A DNA stretch of 13,250 nt. It comes from Deltaproteobacteria bacterium UBA3076. Lineage in GTDB: Bacteria > Desulfobacterota > Dissulfuribacteria > Dissulfuribacterales > UBA3076. This document shows positions 1-6,441 of the stretch, piece by piece. Positions within the stretch are counted from its first letter, which is position 1, and the number at the start of each line of letters is the position of its first letter. The notes beneath the pieces are model-generated. The model did no database searches. It was not told the DNA's origin and saw only the letters and a list, made by a program, of their open reading frames with translations. The DNA lies in assembly GCA_002367355.1 (NCBI GenBank), contig DFBQ01000167.1, forward strand, positions 1-13,250, in the 5' to 3' direction. The position numbers were made by a program, and so were the translations under genes.

Positions 1-80
1 GCTGTTAGCCGTTAGCTATTAGGTAAAAACTTTGTATGAAAACGGGTTATTAAGCTAAAAGCTAACTGCTAATAGCTAAT
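1..80. repeat. Inverted arrays of degenerate 7-bp repeats
   Basis: Positions 5-25 read as three heptamers TTAGCCG, TTAGCTA and TTAGGTA. Positions 53-80 read as four heptamers AGCTAAA, AGCTAAC, TGCTAAT and AGCTAAT, which is the same unit in inverse orientation. The best arm pair is TTAGCTATTAG (12-22) with CTAATAGCTAA (69-79), 11 bp perfect. The array touches the left edge and may continue. It resembles the short tandemly repeated repetitive sequences described in other bacteria, and no function can be read from it. Confidence 0.7.
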
Positions 81-207
81 CGCACGAGTCATATTTTTTG
101 AGGTATATTACCCCTAAAAATGTAAACTACTTTTGGCTTGATATGAAGGATGCCGTTTTTTAACGTAATAGTATCATTCGAGTTTTTGTCCATTCAGCAC
201 CTCAAAG

Positions 208-255
208 TGTCCAAGTATAAATTATTATATTAATTATAATATACATACTTGGACA
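208..255. repeat. 48-nt imperfect hairpin with TGTCCAAGTAT arms
   Basis: The arm TGTCCAAGTAT (208-218) is matched perfectly by ATACTTGGACA (245-255). Inside lies a second stem, TATTATA (223-229) with TATAATA (235-241), closed by a 5-nt loop. A third copy, ATACTTGGACA, lies at 356-366 in the orientation of the right arm. Three copies of an 11-mer in 160 bp are unlikely by chance. It could be a REP-like element, a recombination or binding site, or a decayed miniature transposable element. No transposase is visible in the window. Confidence 0.65.
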
Positions 256-398
256 TATCAAGGGTAAAAATACCACCTGGATATTTCATATAAGCCTTAT
301 AAAGGCAAAAAAATGCGAGGAAAAACTGATTATTTAGGCTGAAAAAACTGGATTAATACTTGGACAAAAAAATCCATATTTATAAGTGTATTGAATGG

Positions 399-734
399 TT
401 AATGCTTTTGACATCCAACTGAATTTTGTTCTAATAGAGAATTAGACTTCAAGTCCTTGCCTGTCTTGAAGACTACGCGGCAACTTGAAGGACATGCTGT
501 GAACAAACCCGTCTTGGGGTTTACAAATTCACGCCTTTTTTGCCTGTGTAGTGAAAAACTTCCTATTCCCCTGATCTCTATCCTTTTTTTCTTTTTGAGC
601 GCTGAAATCATCGCGTCGAAAACCACGTCAACTACGGTTTCGAGGTCTTTTTTCATGTGTTGCGAAAAAACCTGCTGCAACAGGACAACAAGATCACCCT
701 TCAATATAGACTGTGGTTGTTGCTCAGATCCCAT
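399..734 (-). CDS. HU/IHF-family DNA-binding protein
   Basis: This is a small histone-like protein of the HU/IHF family, which binds and bends DNA as a dimer in the nucleoid. From the chosen start it has 111 residues. A helical N-terminal half (about 11-50) is followed by the family beta core RIEIRGIGSFSL (51-62), the arm motif NPKTG (72-76) whose proline intercalates in DNA, and VVFKTGKDLK near the end. About 15 residues past the usual C-terminus are extra. I chose the ATG at 734 because 782 would add 16 residues unlike the family. A TTG at 704 would give an even more canonical N-terminus. No clear Shine-Dalgarno sequence is visible, and the start overlaps the sppA stop region by 11 bp, suggesting translational coupling. 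Downstream of rpsA, E. coli has ihfB, so an IHF-beta-like role is plausible. The sequence does not separate HU from IHF. Confidence 0.85.
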   Translation of the reverse strand: MGSEQQPQSILKGDLVVLLQQVFSQHMKKDLETVVDVVFDAMISALKKKKRIEIRGIGSFSLHRQKRREFVNPKTGLFTACPSSCRVVFKTGKDLKSNSLLEQNSVGCQKH

Positions 735-1659
735 AGGAAACCGGATTGTCTGTGGAAGATCCCAGTAACTGCCGGAGAGCATTGCCCAAGGTCTTTGCCC
801 CTTCTTCCCGTAAAAGCTCCCTCATGATTGAAATGCGGTCTTTCTTGGGATAGACGAGTTCCGGTCTTCCTTTTATTCCCGCCAGACTGGCAGCCTTATC
901 TATAGCCACGCTGAAGTTGCCCAGTTGGTCTACCAGTTTTGCATCCAGGGCCTGATGACCTGTCATAATACGTCCGTCAGCAATGGCTGAAACCTGCTCT
1001 TCAGGGAGCTTTCGACTCTTGGCCACTGCCGTTACGAATTGCTTCTGTATGTCTTGCATTACTCCCTGGAGCAAGACCTGTTCATCTTCTGTCATATCTC
1101 TGGTGATGGAGCCCAAATCTTTGAAAGTCCCGCTCTTTACCACGGTTGTCTTGATCCCGAGTTTTTCCAGCAGACCTTCTATATTGGGCACCTTCATAAT
1201 AACCCCGATACTTGCCGTCACTGTGCCGGGGTTGGCCACAATATGCCTGGCACCTAAAGACGCATAGTACCCACCTGATGCTGCTACTGTGGCAAGAGAT
1301 GCCACTACAGGCTTTTCCCGGTCCAGCCTTAGAATCTCTTCATATAGTTCCTGAGACGCCCCAACTGCACCACCAGGGCTGTTTATGCGGATTACCACGG
1401 CCTTAATTTTCTGATTATATCGAAAATTCCGCAGGGCCTTTATGGTAGCCTCGGGCTCAGTGATGATACCTTTGATGTCCACCACTCCGACTTTATCTCC
1501 GTGGTAAATCGAAGGACCGGTAACTACGCCCTTTGTTGTCCATAATACTAATAGAAAAAAGGCCACCGTGATGAGTATGGTGAATACTCCGATGGTAGCC
1601 AAAGCTACCAATAAAGGATGGGCATATCGGCGTTCTTTGCGCGTCCGCAACTCTTGCAT
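724..1659 (-). CDS. sppA: Signal peptide peptidase SppA, short (36 kDa-type)
   Basis: This is a membrane-anchored serine protease of family S49 that digests leftover signal peptides after secretion. The 311 residues begin with a basic tail, then one membrane segment at about 16-40 (signal anchor), then the protease domain facing away from the cytoplasm. The VAASGG motif supplies the nucleophile S128. SGTFKD supplies the general base K180, 52 residues later, the same spacing as the Ser/Lys dyad of the Bacillus enzyme. The motif INSPGG (92-97) is also typical. The length fits the single-domain form, not the duplicated E. coli form. The ATG lies 9 nt after the rpsA stop, with AAGGA inside the end of rpsA, so the gene is cotranscribed with rpsA and the HU-like gene. 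The dyad is intact and I see no oddity. Confidence 0.95.
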   Translation of the reverse strand: MQELRTRKERRYAHPLLVALATIGVFTILITVAFFLLVLWTTKGVVTGPSIYHGDKVGVVDIKGIITEPEATIKALRNFRYNQKIKAVVIRINSPGGAVGASQELYEEILRLDREKPVVASLATVAASGGYYASLGARHIVANPGTVTASIGVIMKVPNIEGLLEKLGIKTTVVKSGTFKDLGSITRDMTEDEQVLLQGVMQDIQKQFVTAVAKSRKLPEEQVSAIADGRIMTGHQALDAKLVDQLGNFSVAIDKAASLAGIKGRPELVYPKKDRISIMRELLREEGAKTLGNALRQLLGSSTDNPVSYGI

Positions 1660-1668
1660 GATCCCGGC

Positions 1669-3510
1669 TTATTCCTTCTGACCTTTGTCTTCCTCAGAGC
1701 GAGCACGATTGCGCTGTACTAATTCATCCTGAAGCAAGCTGCCCAAAGTAGTACCGGCAGACCCGTTGACCCCGCTGTACTCATCAAAATGTGAACGTTC
1801 CTCATCTTCAGATATACGCTTGACAGAGAGCCCTATACGCCTCTCCAGAGGGGCTACATGGATAACCTTGGCACTGATTTCATCTCCTACCTGAAACATT
1901 CCAACCGGGGTCTTGATCTTGCCGGATCCCAACTCGGAAACGTGAATCAGGCCCTCCACTCCCTCTTCAAGCTCAACAAATACCCCAAAATCCGTTACAT
2001 TTGTCACCTTGCCGGTAACCTGGCTATTAACAGGATATCTCTCAGGAGCCGACTCCCACGGATCAGGATGAAGCTGTTTAACGCCCAGGGAAAAACGTTC
2101 CTTTTCCTTGTCGATATTAAGCACTACGGCCTGGATAGCCTCCCCTTTTTTATAAATCTCATTGGGATGTTTGATCCTTTTGCTCCAGGAGAGGTCTGAG
2201 ATGTGAACAAGTCCGTCTATACCTTCCTCAATGCCTATGAACAGACCGAACTCAGTGATATTCTTTACTGCTCCCTCAATCACAGTACCAATTGGATAGC
2301 GATCCTGGACCAGATCCCAGGGATTGGGTTCTATCTGCTTCAGCCCCAGAGATATCCTCTGAGACTGGGAGTCAACCTTGAGCACAATTGCCTTGACAAT
2401 ATCTCCCACATTAACCATCTGGGAGGGGTGACGTATACGCTTTGTCCACGACATTTCAGACACATGGATTAGGCCCTCTACGCCTTCCTCGAGTTCTATA
2501 AATACACCGTAATCGGTAAGGCTTACTACCTTGCCGGTCACTTTTTCTCCCACAGGGTACTTCTCTTCCACTCGCAGCCAAGGATCCTCCGTAAGCTGCT
2601 TCATGCCCAAGGAAACCTTTTCACTTTCACGATCAAATGTGAGAATCTTTACTTTAATTGTGTCACCCACATTAAAGAGCCTGGAAGGATGTTCTACGCG
2701 TCCCCATGACATGTCGGTGATATGGAGAAGTCCATCGATCCCTCCAAGATCCACAAATACGCCATAATCCGTGATATTTTTGACATCTCCTTCTATGACC
2801 TGCCCTTCCTCAAGAGAAGCCAAGGTATTAACCCTTTTTTTTGCCATCTCTTTCTCCAGAAGGAACCTGCGGGAAACCACGACATTCTCTCTGCGGCGAT
2901 TACACTTCAGGATAGCACATTCTATAGTCTGATTTGCAAGGGCCTCGGGATCACGAACAGGTCTGAGGTCGATTTGGGAAAAGGGTAAAAAAGCTGTTAC
3001 TCCGCCCTTGCGGTCGCCAATTCGCACAGACAAACCACCTTTTACCCTGGATGACACGGTGGCCTTTACAGGGGTCTCTGCTTCAAATGCCTTTGTTATT
3101 TCTTCCCATACCTGACGACGAAGGGCCTTGGAATGGGAAAGCCTTAACATTCCCTCGTCAGGGTCCCAACGTTCAAGCAGCACCTCTACAGTATCTCCTG
3201 CGGAGACTGTTACCTCTCCATCTTCGTCACGAAATTCTCGAATCGGGATCAGACCTTCTGACTTATATCCGACGTCGATCATAACGGATTCTTTGCCGAC
3301 CCGTACAACAGTACCTTCGAGGACTTCTCCTTCCTGAAAGGTGCGAAGACTTTGCTCAAAAAGGTCTTCAAACTGGCCCATATCACTGGCTTCGTCCAGC
3401 GACATATTTTCTTCCAAAATCTGGGAATCCTCTTGAGATGTTGCAACCTCTTGATCAGAGACGGCAGTTAGAGTCTGTTCCTGAATTACCTCACTCGCCA
3501 CTTTTTCCAT
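1669..3510 (-). CDS. rpsA: 30S ribosomal protein S1, six S1 domains
   Basis: S1 binds mRNA on the small ribosomal subunit and helps initiation, above all on structured or weak leaders. The 613 residues hold an acidic N-terminal extension (1-57) and six S1/OB folds at about 58-130, 146-218, 231-306, 317-393, 404-480 and 491-566, then a hydrophilic tail rich in E, R and K. Domains 3-6 show the repeated pattern G-x-V-x-x-(I/L)-T-(D/E)-(Y/F)-G-(V/L)-F and GL(I/L/V)H(I/V)S or close variants (GLLHIT in domain 3). Domains 1 and 2 are more divergent, as is usual, since they serve ribosome docking. E. coli S1 has 557 residues, so this one is long mainly at its N-terminus. An excellent AGGAGGG (3527-3521) lies 10 nt before the ATG. 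It leads the operon with sppA and the HU-like gene. Confidence 0.97.
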   Translation of the reverse strand: MEKVASEVIQEQTLTAVSDQEVATSQEDSQILEENMSLDEASDMGQFEDLFEQSLRTFQEGEVLEGTVVRVGKESVMIDVGYKSEGLIPIREFRDEDGEVTVSAGDTVEVLLERWDPDEGMLRLSHSKALRRQVWEEITKAFEAETPVKATVSSRVKGGLSVRIGDRKGGVTAFLPFSQIDLRPVRDPEALANQTIECAILKCNRRRENVVVSRRFLLEKEMAKKRVNTLASLEEGQVIEGDVKNITDYGVFVDLGGIDGLLHITDMSWGRVEHPSRLFNVGDTIKVKILTFDRESEKVSLGMKQLTEDPWLRVEEKYPVGEKVTGKVVSLTDYGVFIELEEGVEGLIHVSEMSWTKRIRHPSQMVNVGDIVKAIVLKVDSQSQRISLGLKQIEPNPWDLVQDRYPIGTVIEGAVKNITEFGLFIGIEEGIDGLVHISDLSWSKRIKHPNEIYKKGEAIQAVVLNIDKEKERFSLGVKQLHPDPWESAPERYPVNSQVTGKVTNVTDFGVFVELEEGVEGLIHVSELGSGKIKTPVGMFQVGDEISAKVIHVAPLERRIGLSVKRISEDEERSHFDEYSGVNGSAGTTLGSLLQDELVQRNRARSEEDKGQKE

Positions 3511-3543
3511 TACCCAATAACCCTCCTAAAAAACGAATAGTGT

Positions 3544-3572
3544 CTTATACCAGGACAGTTTACAAAGTTCAA
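3544..3572 (-). promoter_or_regulatory. Sigma-70-like promoter of the rpsA operon
   Basis: Reading the minus strand, a -35 box TTGAAC (3572-3567) and a -10 box TATAAG (3549-3544) are separated by exactly 17 bp. Transcription would start about 7 nt further on, giving a leader of about 25-30 nt that contains the AGGAGGG site. The prediction comes from box match and spacing only. Confidence 0.6.
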
Positions 3573-3682
3573 TGGGTATAAAAACCAATATAAGGTTTAT
3601 GGAAGACTCGAACTTACCGTCTATTAATGTCTAATTTGTCTCACTTGTGGAGTCATTCATTTAGAATTAAGGTATGTATTCA

Positions 3683-3823
3683 GAGGTTCAGGGTTGAAAG
3701 GTTCAAGGTTAAGGGTCAAGGGTCACCGAAAAGCTGAACTGTTGATTCGTGAGTTTGAATGTAGAAGGTATGAGTATAGAACGATTTGAGGATATTGAGG
3801 CATGGCAGTCGGCCCGAGAGCTT
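3683..3823 (+). repeat. Dispersed element copy A, with four-helix-bundle gene start, upstream of and into queC
   Basis: This copy has three parts: a degenerate tandem array of GGTTCA/GGGTCA units (3683-3725); a block starting CGAAAAGCTGAAC (3727-3754); and the start of a small coding sequence whose DNA at 3783-3823 matches the minus strand at 10532-10492 in 35 of 41 positions. The block 3727-3754 matches 10593-10566 in 24 of 28 positions. The element stops abruptly at about 3823, where the queC body begins. It is interpreted as a miniature repeated element carrying, or derived from, a four-helix-bundle protein gene. No transposase is seen. Confidence 0.7.
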
Positions 3824-4495
3824 CCCTTGGGTATATGCCTTGTAAGCGGAGGTCTCGATAGCTGTGTTACTGCTGCTATTGCTGCACGAAATTGTCGCCC
3901 GGCATTTCTTCATGTAAACTACGGCCAGCTTACTGAAGAGCGAGAGCTCCTGGCCTTTGATACAATAGCTGATCACTATGGAGTTAAGGACCGCTTGAAG
4001 GTCGATATGTCCTATCTTAAGTCCATAGGTGGTTCCGCCCTTACAGACCCGGCAATACCAGTACCGGAAGAGTCCCTTGGGGAATCAGGAGTCCCGGTAA
4101 CATATGTTCCTTTCAGAAATACCCATATGCTGGCCGTGGCAGTATCCTGGGCAGAAGTGCTCGGAGCCGGATATATATACATAGGGGCCACAGAAGTGGA
4201 TAGCTCCGGCTACCCGGACTGCAGGAAATCCTACTTCGATGCCTACCAATTGCTCATAGAAGAGGGGACCCGGCCTGAAACGAAGATTGAAATTATTACT
4301 CCATTAATCGATTATAATAAGGGGATGGTGGTAAAAGAGGGTCTGGCTCTGAAGGCCCCTCTACACCTCACCTGGTCATGTTATCAAAATCAAGATGTAG
4401 CATGTGGGAGATGCGATTCCTGCCTTCTGCGAATCAGGGGCTTTGCCGCAGCAGGAGTGCCGGATCCTATACGATATGCTGATGCAACCGTTTAA
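3770..4495 (+). CDS. queC: 7-cyano-7-deazaguanine synthase QueC with a foreign N-terminal extension
   Basis: QueC converts 7-carboxy-7-deazaguanine, ATP and ammonia to preQ0, the precursor of queuosine in tRNA. The pyrophosphatase loop SGGLDS is at 26-31, VPFRNT (113-118) and SSGYPDCR (145-152) are typical, and the zinc cysteines are C204, C212, C215 and C218. The body is complete. Residues 2-18 (SIERFEDIEAWQSAREL) are not QueC-like: they match the start of four-helix-bundle, 23S rRNA intervening-sequence-type proteins, and the DNA there is shared with the ispG-proS gap. Start choice is uncertain. ATG 3770 suits the four-helix family but has AGAAGG only 1 nt away. GTG 3749 has no ribosome site. 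TTG 3827, with GAGAG 6 nt upstream, would give a canonical 222-residue QueC without the extension. It leads an operon; the next gene starts 15 nt after its stop. Confidence 0.93.
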   Translation: MSIERFEDIEAWQSARELPLGICLVSGGLDSCVTAAIAARNCRPAFLHVNYGQLTEERELLAFDTIADHYGVKDRLKVDMSYLKSIGGSALTDPAIPVPEESLGESGVPVTYVPFRNTHMLAVAVSWAEVLGAGYIYIGATEVDSSGYPDCRKSYFDAYQLLIEEGTRPETKIEIITPLIDYNKGMVVKEGLALKAPLHLTWSCYQNQDVACGRCDSCLLRIRGFAAAGVPDPIRYADATV

Positions 4496-4496
4496 A

Positions 4497-4518
4497 GGTT
4501 CAGATTTTCAGTGAACCC
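4497..4518. repeat. Inverted copy of the element end motif just after queC
   Basis: Read on the minus strand, 4518-4498 gives GGGTTCACTGAAAATCTGAA plus a final C. The block before queC at 3720-3739 reads GGGTCACCGAAAAGCTGAAC. They agree at 18 of 20 aligned positions with one single-base gap, and they face each other across queC. The minus strand at 10599-10582 (GGTTAACGAAAATCTGAA) is a third copy. The site also forms a small hairpin, GGTTCA (4497-4502) with TGAACC (4512-4517). Confidence 0.6.
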
Positions 4519-4918
4519 AACAAACCCAACAAACCCCCATGAAGTCTTTTCCTGTAAACTTTGCGGCCACTGTTGCCATGGAGAGAGCACTGTCTCCCTG
4601 TCTCAGGCGGAACAGAAGGCCATAGCTTCCTTTCTGGATCTTGATTTGGCTGACTTCCTCCGGGAGTTTTGCGTGAAGAAAGGTAACAGGATAGAAATGA
4701 AAATTGTTGACGGCCATTGTATCTTTTATGGCGATGATGGGTTCTGCAGGGTCCACGAGGTCAAACCCTTTCAATGCAGGAGATGGCCTCTTCACCCGAG
4801 CATACTCGGAGATCAAAAGGCATGGGGTGCCATAAAGGCCGACTGCCCGGGATTTGATGAAGAAGCATGCTACGAGGATGTCTGTGAGCTTGTCAGGAGA
4901 GTAAATAATGGATATTGA
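4511..4918 (+). CDS. YkgJ-family (UPF0153-like) cysteine-cluster protein
   Basis: This is a small soluble protein of the YkgJ/CxxCxxCC family, thought to bind zinc or an iron-sulfur cluster; the exact role is unknown. From the GTG start it has 135 residues. The hallmark is CKLCGHCC at 15-22, followed by C70, C79 and C89 in CIFYGDDGFCRVHEVKPFQCRRWP, and DCPGF at 111-115. These fit the family pattern C-x2-C-G-x-CC ... C ... C ... C. GTG 4511 is the only good in-frame start after the queC stop codon, and it has no clear Shine-Dalgarno site. Residues 2-9 (NPTNPTNP) are encoded by a 9-bp tandem repeat (4514-4536), so the N-terminus is made of repeat DNA. It lies 15 nt after queC and overlaps the next gene by 11 bp, hence an operon. 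Confidence 0.88.
   Translation: MNPTNPTNPHEVFSCKLCGHCCHGESTVSLSQAEQKAIASFLDLDLADFLREFCVKKGNRIEMKIVDGHCIFYGDDGFCRVHEVKPFQCRRWPLHPSILGDQKAWGAIKADCPGFDEEACYEDVCELVRRVNNGY
4514..4536 (+). repeat. 9-bp tandem repeat at the start of the YkgJ-type gene
   Basis: The unit AACCCAACA is present twice, followed by AACCC. It is read in frame as Asn-Pro-Thr repeats. It lies on the outer side of the inverted end motif, mirroring the GGTTCA-like array upstream of queC. Confidence 0.8.
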
Positions 4919-5723
4919 AAGGCTCAAACAACAGGCTTTTGTATGCTGCCCCTTTGATTTACTGGTAAATAAGCACCTTCCCGGTCTCCTGAAAGAACAC
5001 ATTAATCCCGAAATAGGACTAAGCGGTGAGATCCTGGACAAATTTCAACGGCCCAAATTTAAAAAAATAGCAAAAATTCTTAAAAAAGAGGGCCTGATTT
5101 GTACTATCCATGCGCCCTATTCAGACCTTTCCCTGGGGGCGATAGACCGAAAAGTCCGCAGGATCTCTGTAGAGAGGATAAAAAAAGCATTGGATCTTGC
5201 GTCTCTGTTTGAAGCAAAATCTGTAGTATGCCATACCGGCTTTGACTACAGGCACTACTTTAATTTAGAAGATCGTTGGATAAAAAATGCCATAGAATCT
5301 ATGACTATTCTTTTAGAGTACGTATCTCCATTGAATATTCCCCTAATGCTCGAAAATGTGTATGAGTTAGATACAGAAATACATAAGGAGATCTTCCGCA
5401 GAATCAAATCACCGCTTCTCGGATTCTGCCTGGACTTCGGTCACCAGAATGTGTTTTCAAAAACCAGCCTGGACAGATGGCTGAAAGATCTGGGAGACCG
5501 ACTGGGTCAGATTCACCTCCATGACAACATGGGAGTGCATGACGATCACCTTGCTATTGGAGAAGGAGTTCTTGATTTTGACAGCCTTTTTTCGTGGCTT
5601 TACGCTCAGGGGAAAACTCCCATCCTGACCCTTGAACCCCATGAAGAAGAGGCTGTAATACCTGCCTTGGAGGGACTTGCCGGATTGCTTGATACTTATC
5701 CGATAATACCGGATTATGCATGA
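4908..5723 (+). CDS. TIM-barrel sugar phosphate isomerase/epimerase or endonuclease IV-like protein
   Basis: This belongs to the xylose isomerase-like TIM-barrel superfamily, whose members act on sugars or on abasic DNA using divalent metals. The real substrate cannot be read from the sequence. The 271 residues show the barrel strand motifs in order: TIHAPY (66-71), CHTGFD (108-113), LENVYE (148-153) with E149, CLDFGH (174-179) with D176 and H179, IHLHDN (202-207), DDHLAIGEG (212-220) and LEPH (242-245) with E243. These glutamate, aspartate and histidine positions fit the metal site of the family, so an active enzyme is likely. The ATG at 4908 has AGGAGA (4895-4900) 7 nt upstream and overlaps the YkgJ-type gene by 11 bp, so the two are coupled. 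The partner suggests a joint, unknown task; the link to queC may be positional only. Confidence 0.85.
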   Translation: MDIERLKQQAFVCCPFDLLVNKHLPGLLKEHINPEIGLSGEILDKFQRPKFKKIAKILKKEGLICTIHAPYSDLSLGAIDRKVRRISVERIKKALDLASLFEAKSVVCHTGFDYRHYFNLEDRWIKNAIESMTILLEYVSPLNIPLMLENVYELDTEIHKEIFRRIKSPLLGFCLDFGHQNVFSKTSLDRWLKDLGDRLGQIHLHDNMGVHDDHLAIGEGVLDFDSLFSWLYAQGKTPILTLEPHEEEAVIPALEGLAGLLDTYPIIPDYA

Positions 5724-5775
5724 CAAATTCTCAATCAACTCTCACCTGATTACACTGCAGAAAGTCCTGAAACAG

Positions 5776-5801
5776 GATTCCGATAGAAATGCTATGGAAT
5801 C
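5776..5801. terminator. Hairpin between convergent genes, possible bidirectional terminator
   Basis: GATTCC (5776-5781) pairs with GGAATC (5796-5801), and ATAG (5783-5786) pairs with CTAT (5792-5795), leaving one bulged base and a 5-nt loop. It lies 52 nt after the TIM-barrel gene and covers the last codon and stop of the PilZ gene on the other strand. A second small hairpin, TCCTG/CAGGA, is at 5765-5777 and overlaps it by two bases. Neither has a T-run, so intrinsic termination is uncertain. Confidence 0.35.
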
Positions 5802-6145
5802 GACCTAAGCCGCTTCACTATGGTGTTAATCTTGTCCTTGGCACTGGGATTTAGATCGTCAAACTTCACTCCCATGCCCCGCTGCTGGCCCTCAGAAGGC
5901 ACACTTCGGCTCCAAGCCACCTCGGCCTTTACGTGGATTGGGTAATCACACTCAGGCAATAAGAACTCCAGACTTAACCGAGTTCCTGGCTTAAGTGGTT
6001 TTGGAGTTACTATGAACATTCCCCCGGTACTGATGTTATCAGCAAAGTTTCTAAAAAAACTGTCTAGAGTATGATAATTTACCTGAATGATTGTTGACGT
6101 CCTGGATATTTTTCTATGTTCGTCCTGTGAAGTTCCTTTTTTCAT
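5792..6145 (-). CDS. Single-domain PilZ protein, likely c-di-GMP binding
   Basis: PilZ domains bind the second messenger c-di-GMP and pass the signal to motility, surface polysaccharide or regulatory partners. This 117-residue cytoplasmic protein is one PilZ domain with no other part. The c-di-GMP motif is complete: RKISR at 11-15 is RxxxR (R11, R15), and NISTGG at 37-42 is (D/N)xSxxG (N37, S39, G42). The C-terminal part, GMGVKFDDL followed by a helix, resembles the TIGR02266-type PilZ proteins common in Myxococcota and Desulfobacterota. The ATG is supported by GGAGGG (6156-6151), 5 nt upstream. It is divergent from the L28 gene and convergent with the TIM-barrel gene, so it is probably a one-gene transcript. 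Its partner cannot be inferred from the neighbours. Confidence 0.9.
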   Translation of the reverse strand: MKKGTSQDEHRKISRTSTIIQVNYHTLDSFFRNFADNISTGGMFIVTPKPLKPGTRLSLEFLLPECDYPIHVKAEVAWSRSVPSEGQQRGMGVKFDDLNPSAKDKINTIVKRLRSIP

Positions 6146-6164
6146 ACTGTCCCTCCGATAAACC

Positions 6165-6213
6165 TTGCGGTAATCCCTCTGCCGAGTTATATATCTCCCA
6201 CTTTTTTGACCAA
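6165..6213. promoter_or_regulatory. Possible divergent promoters for the PilZ gene and rpmB
   Basis: On the minus strand TTGGTC (6213-6208) and TATAAC (6191-6186) stand 16 bp apart, pointing to the PilZ gene. On the plus strand TTGCGG (6165-6170) and TATATA (6188-6193) stand 17 bp apart, pointing to rpmB. The -35 boxes are weak and the two -10 boxes overlap, so simultaneous use would compete. This is a pattern match only. Confidence 0.3.
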
Positions 6214-6243
6214 CTAATATCTTTAAAAGAGAGGATTTTGAGA

Positions 6244-6435
6244 ATGTCTAAGGTATGTGAAATATGTGGTAAACACCCAACCACTGGTTGCAACGTAAGT
6301 CACGCAAACAATCATACTCGCAGACGCTGGCTGCCAAATTTGCAAAGGGTCTGGGCGGTTATAAACGGCCAAACAAAGCACATTCGTGTCTGCACCCGTT
6401 GTATTCGCTCCGGCAGAATAATCAAACCCTCATAA
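6244..6435 (+). CDS. rpmB: 50S ribosomal protein L28, zinc-ribbon form
   Basis: L28 is a small basic protein of the large ribosomal subunit. From the ATG at 6244 it has 63 residues, the normal size for the short bacterial form. It carries two cysteine pairs, C5/C8 (CEIC) and C50/C53 (CTRC), the zinc-binding form that often gives way to a cysteine-free paralogue under zinc limitation. [16 protein letters not shown] (19-34) is the family core. The ribosome site AGAGAGG (6228-6234) lies 9 nt before the ATG, which rules out the longer open frame extending upstream to 6091. It stands alone, without the rpmG partner found in E. coli. Confidence 0.97.
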   Translation: MSKVCEICGKHPTTGCNVSHANNHTRRRWLPNLQRVWAVINGQTKHIRVCTRCIRSGRIIKPS

Positions 6436-6441
6436 TTAGAT

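Larger units (their letters stand above)
1..398. other. Non-coding region downstream of the rpsA-sppA-HU operon
   Basis: I see no convincing protein or RNA gene here. The stretch is AT-rich and carries two repeat structures listed separately: inverted heptamer arrays at 1-80, and a long hairpin at 208-255 with a third copy of its arm at 356-366. A small hairpin at 294-306 (GCCTT/AAGGC) has an A-run on its plus-strand 3' side. In the direction of the operon the T-run therefore precedes the hairpin, so it is not a canonical terminator for that operon. The stretch 81-207 shows nothing I can name. Confidence 0.6.

Noticed and set aside
294..313. Hairpin GCCTT/AAGGC with a run of A as terminator of the rpsA operon
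   Set aside because: In the operon direction the T-run comes before the hairpin, the wrong order for intrinsic termination.
3716..3976. Minus-strand open frame across the queC 5' region
   Set aside because: It overlaps repeat DNA and the coding part of queC; no recognisable domain.
4508..5041. Long minus-strand open frame opposite the YkgJ-type and TIM-barrel genes
   Set aside because: It is antisense to two genes with clear family motifs and resembles no family I know; it is a shadow frame.
6091..6243. Upstream extension of the L28 reading frame
   Set aside because: The ribosome site and ATG at 6244 give a standard 63-residue L28; the extension overlaps the PilZ start region and is not L28-like.
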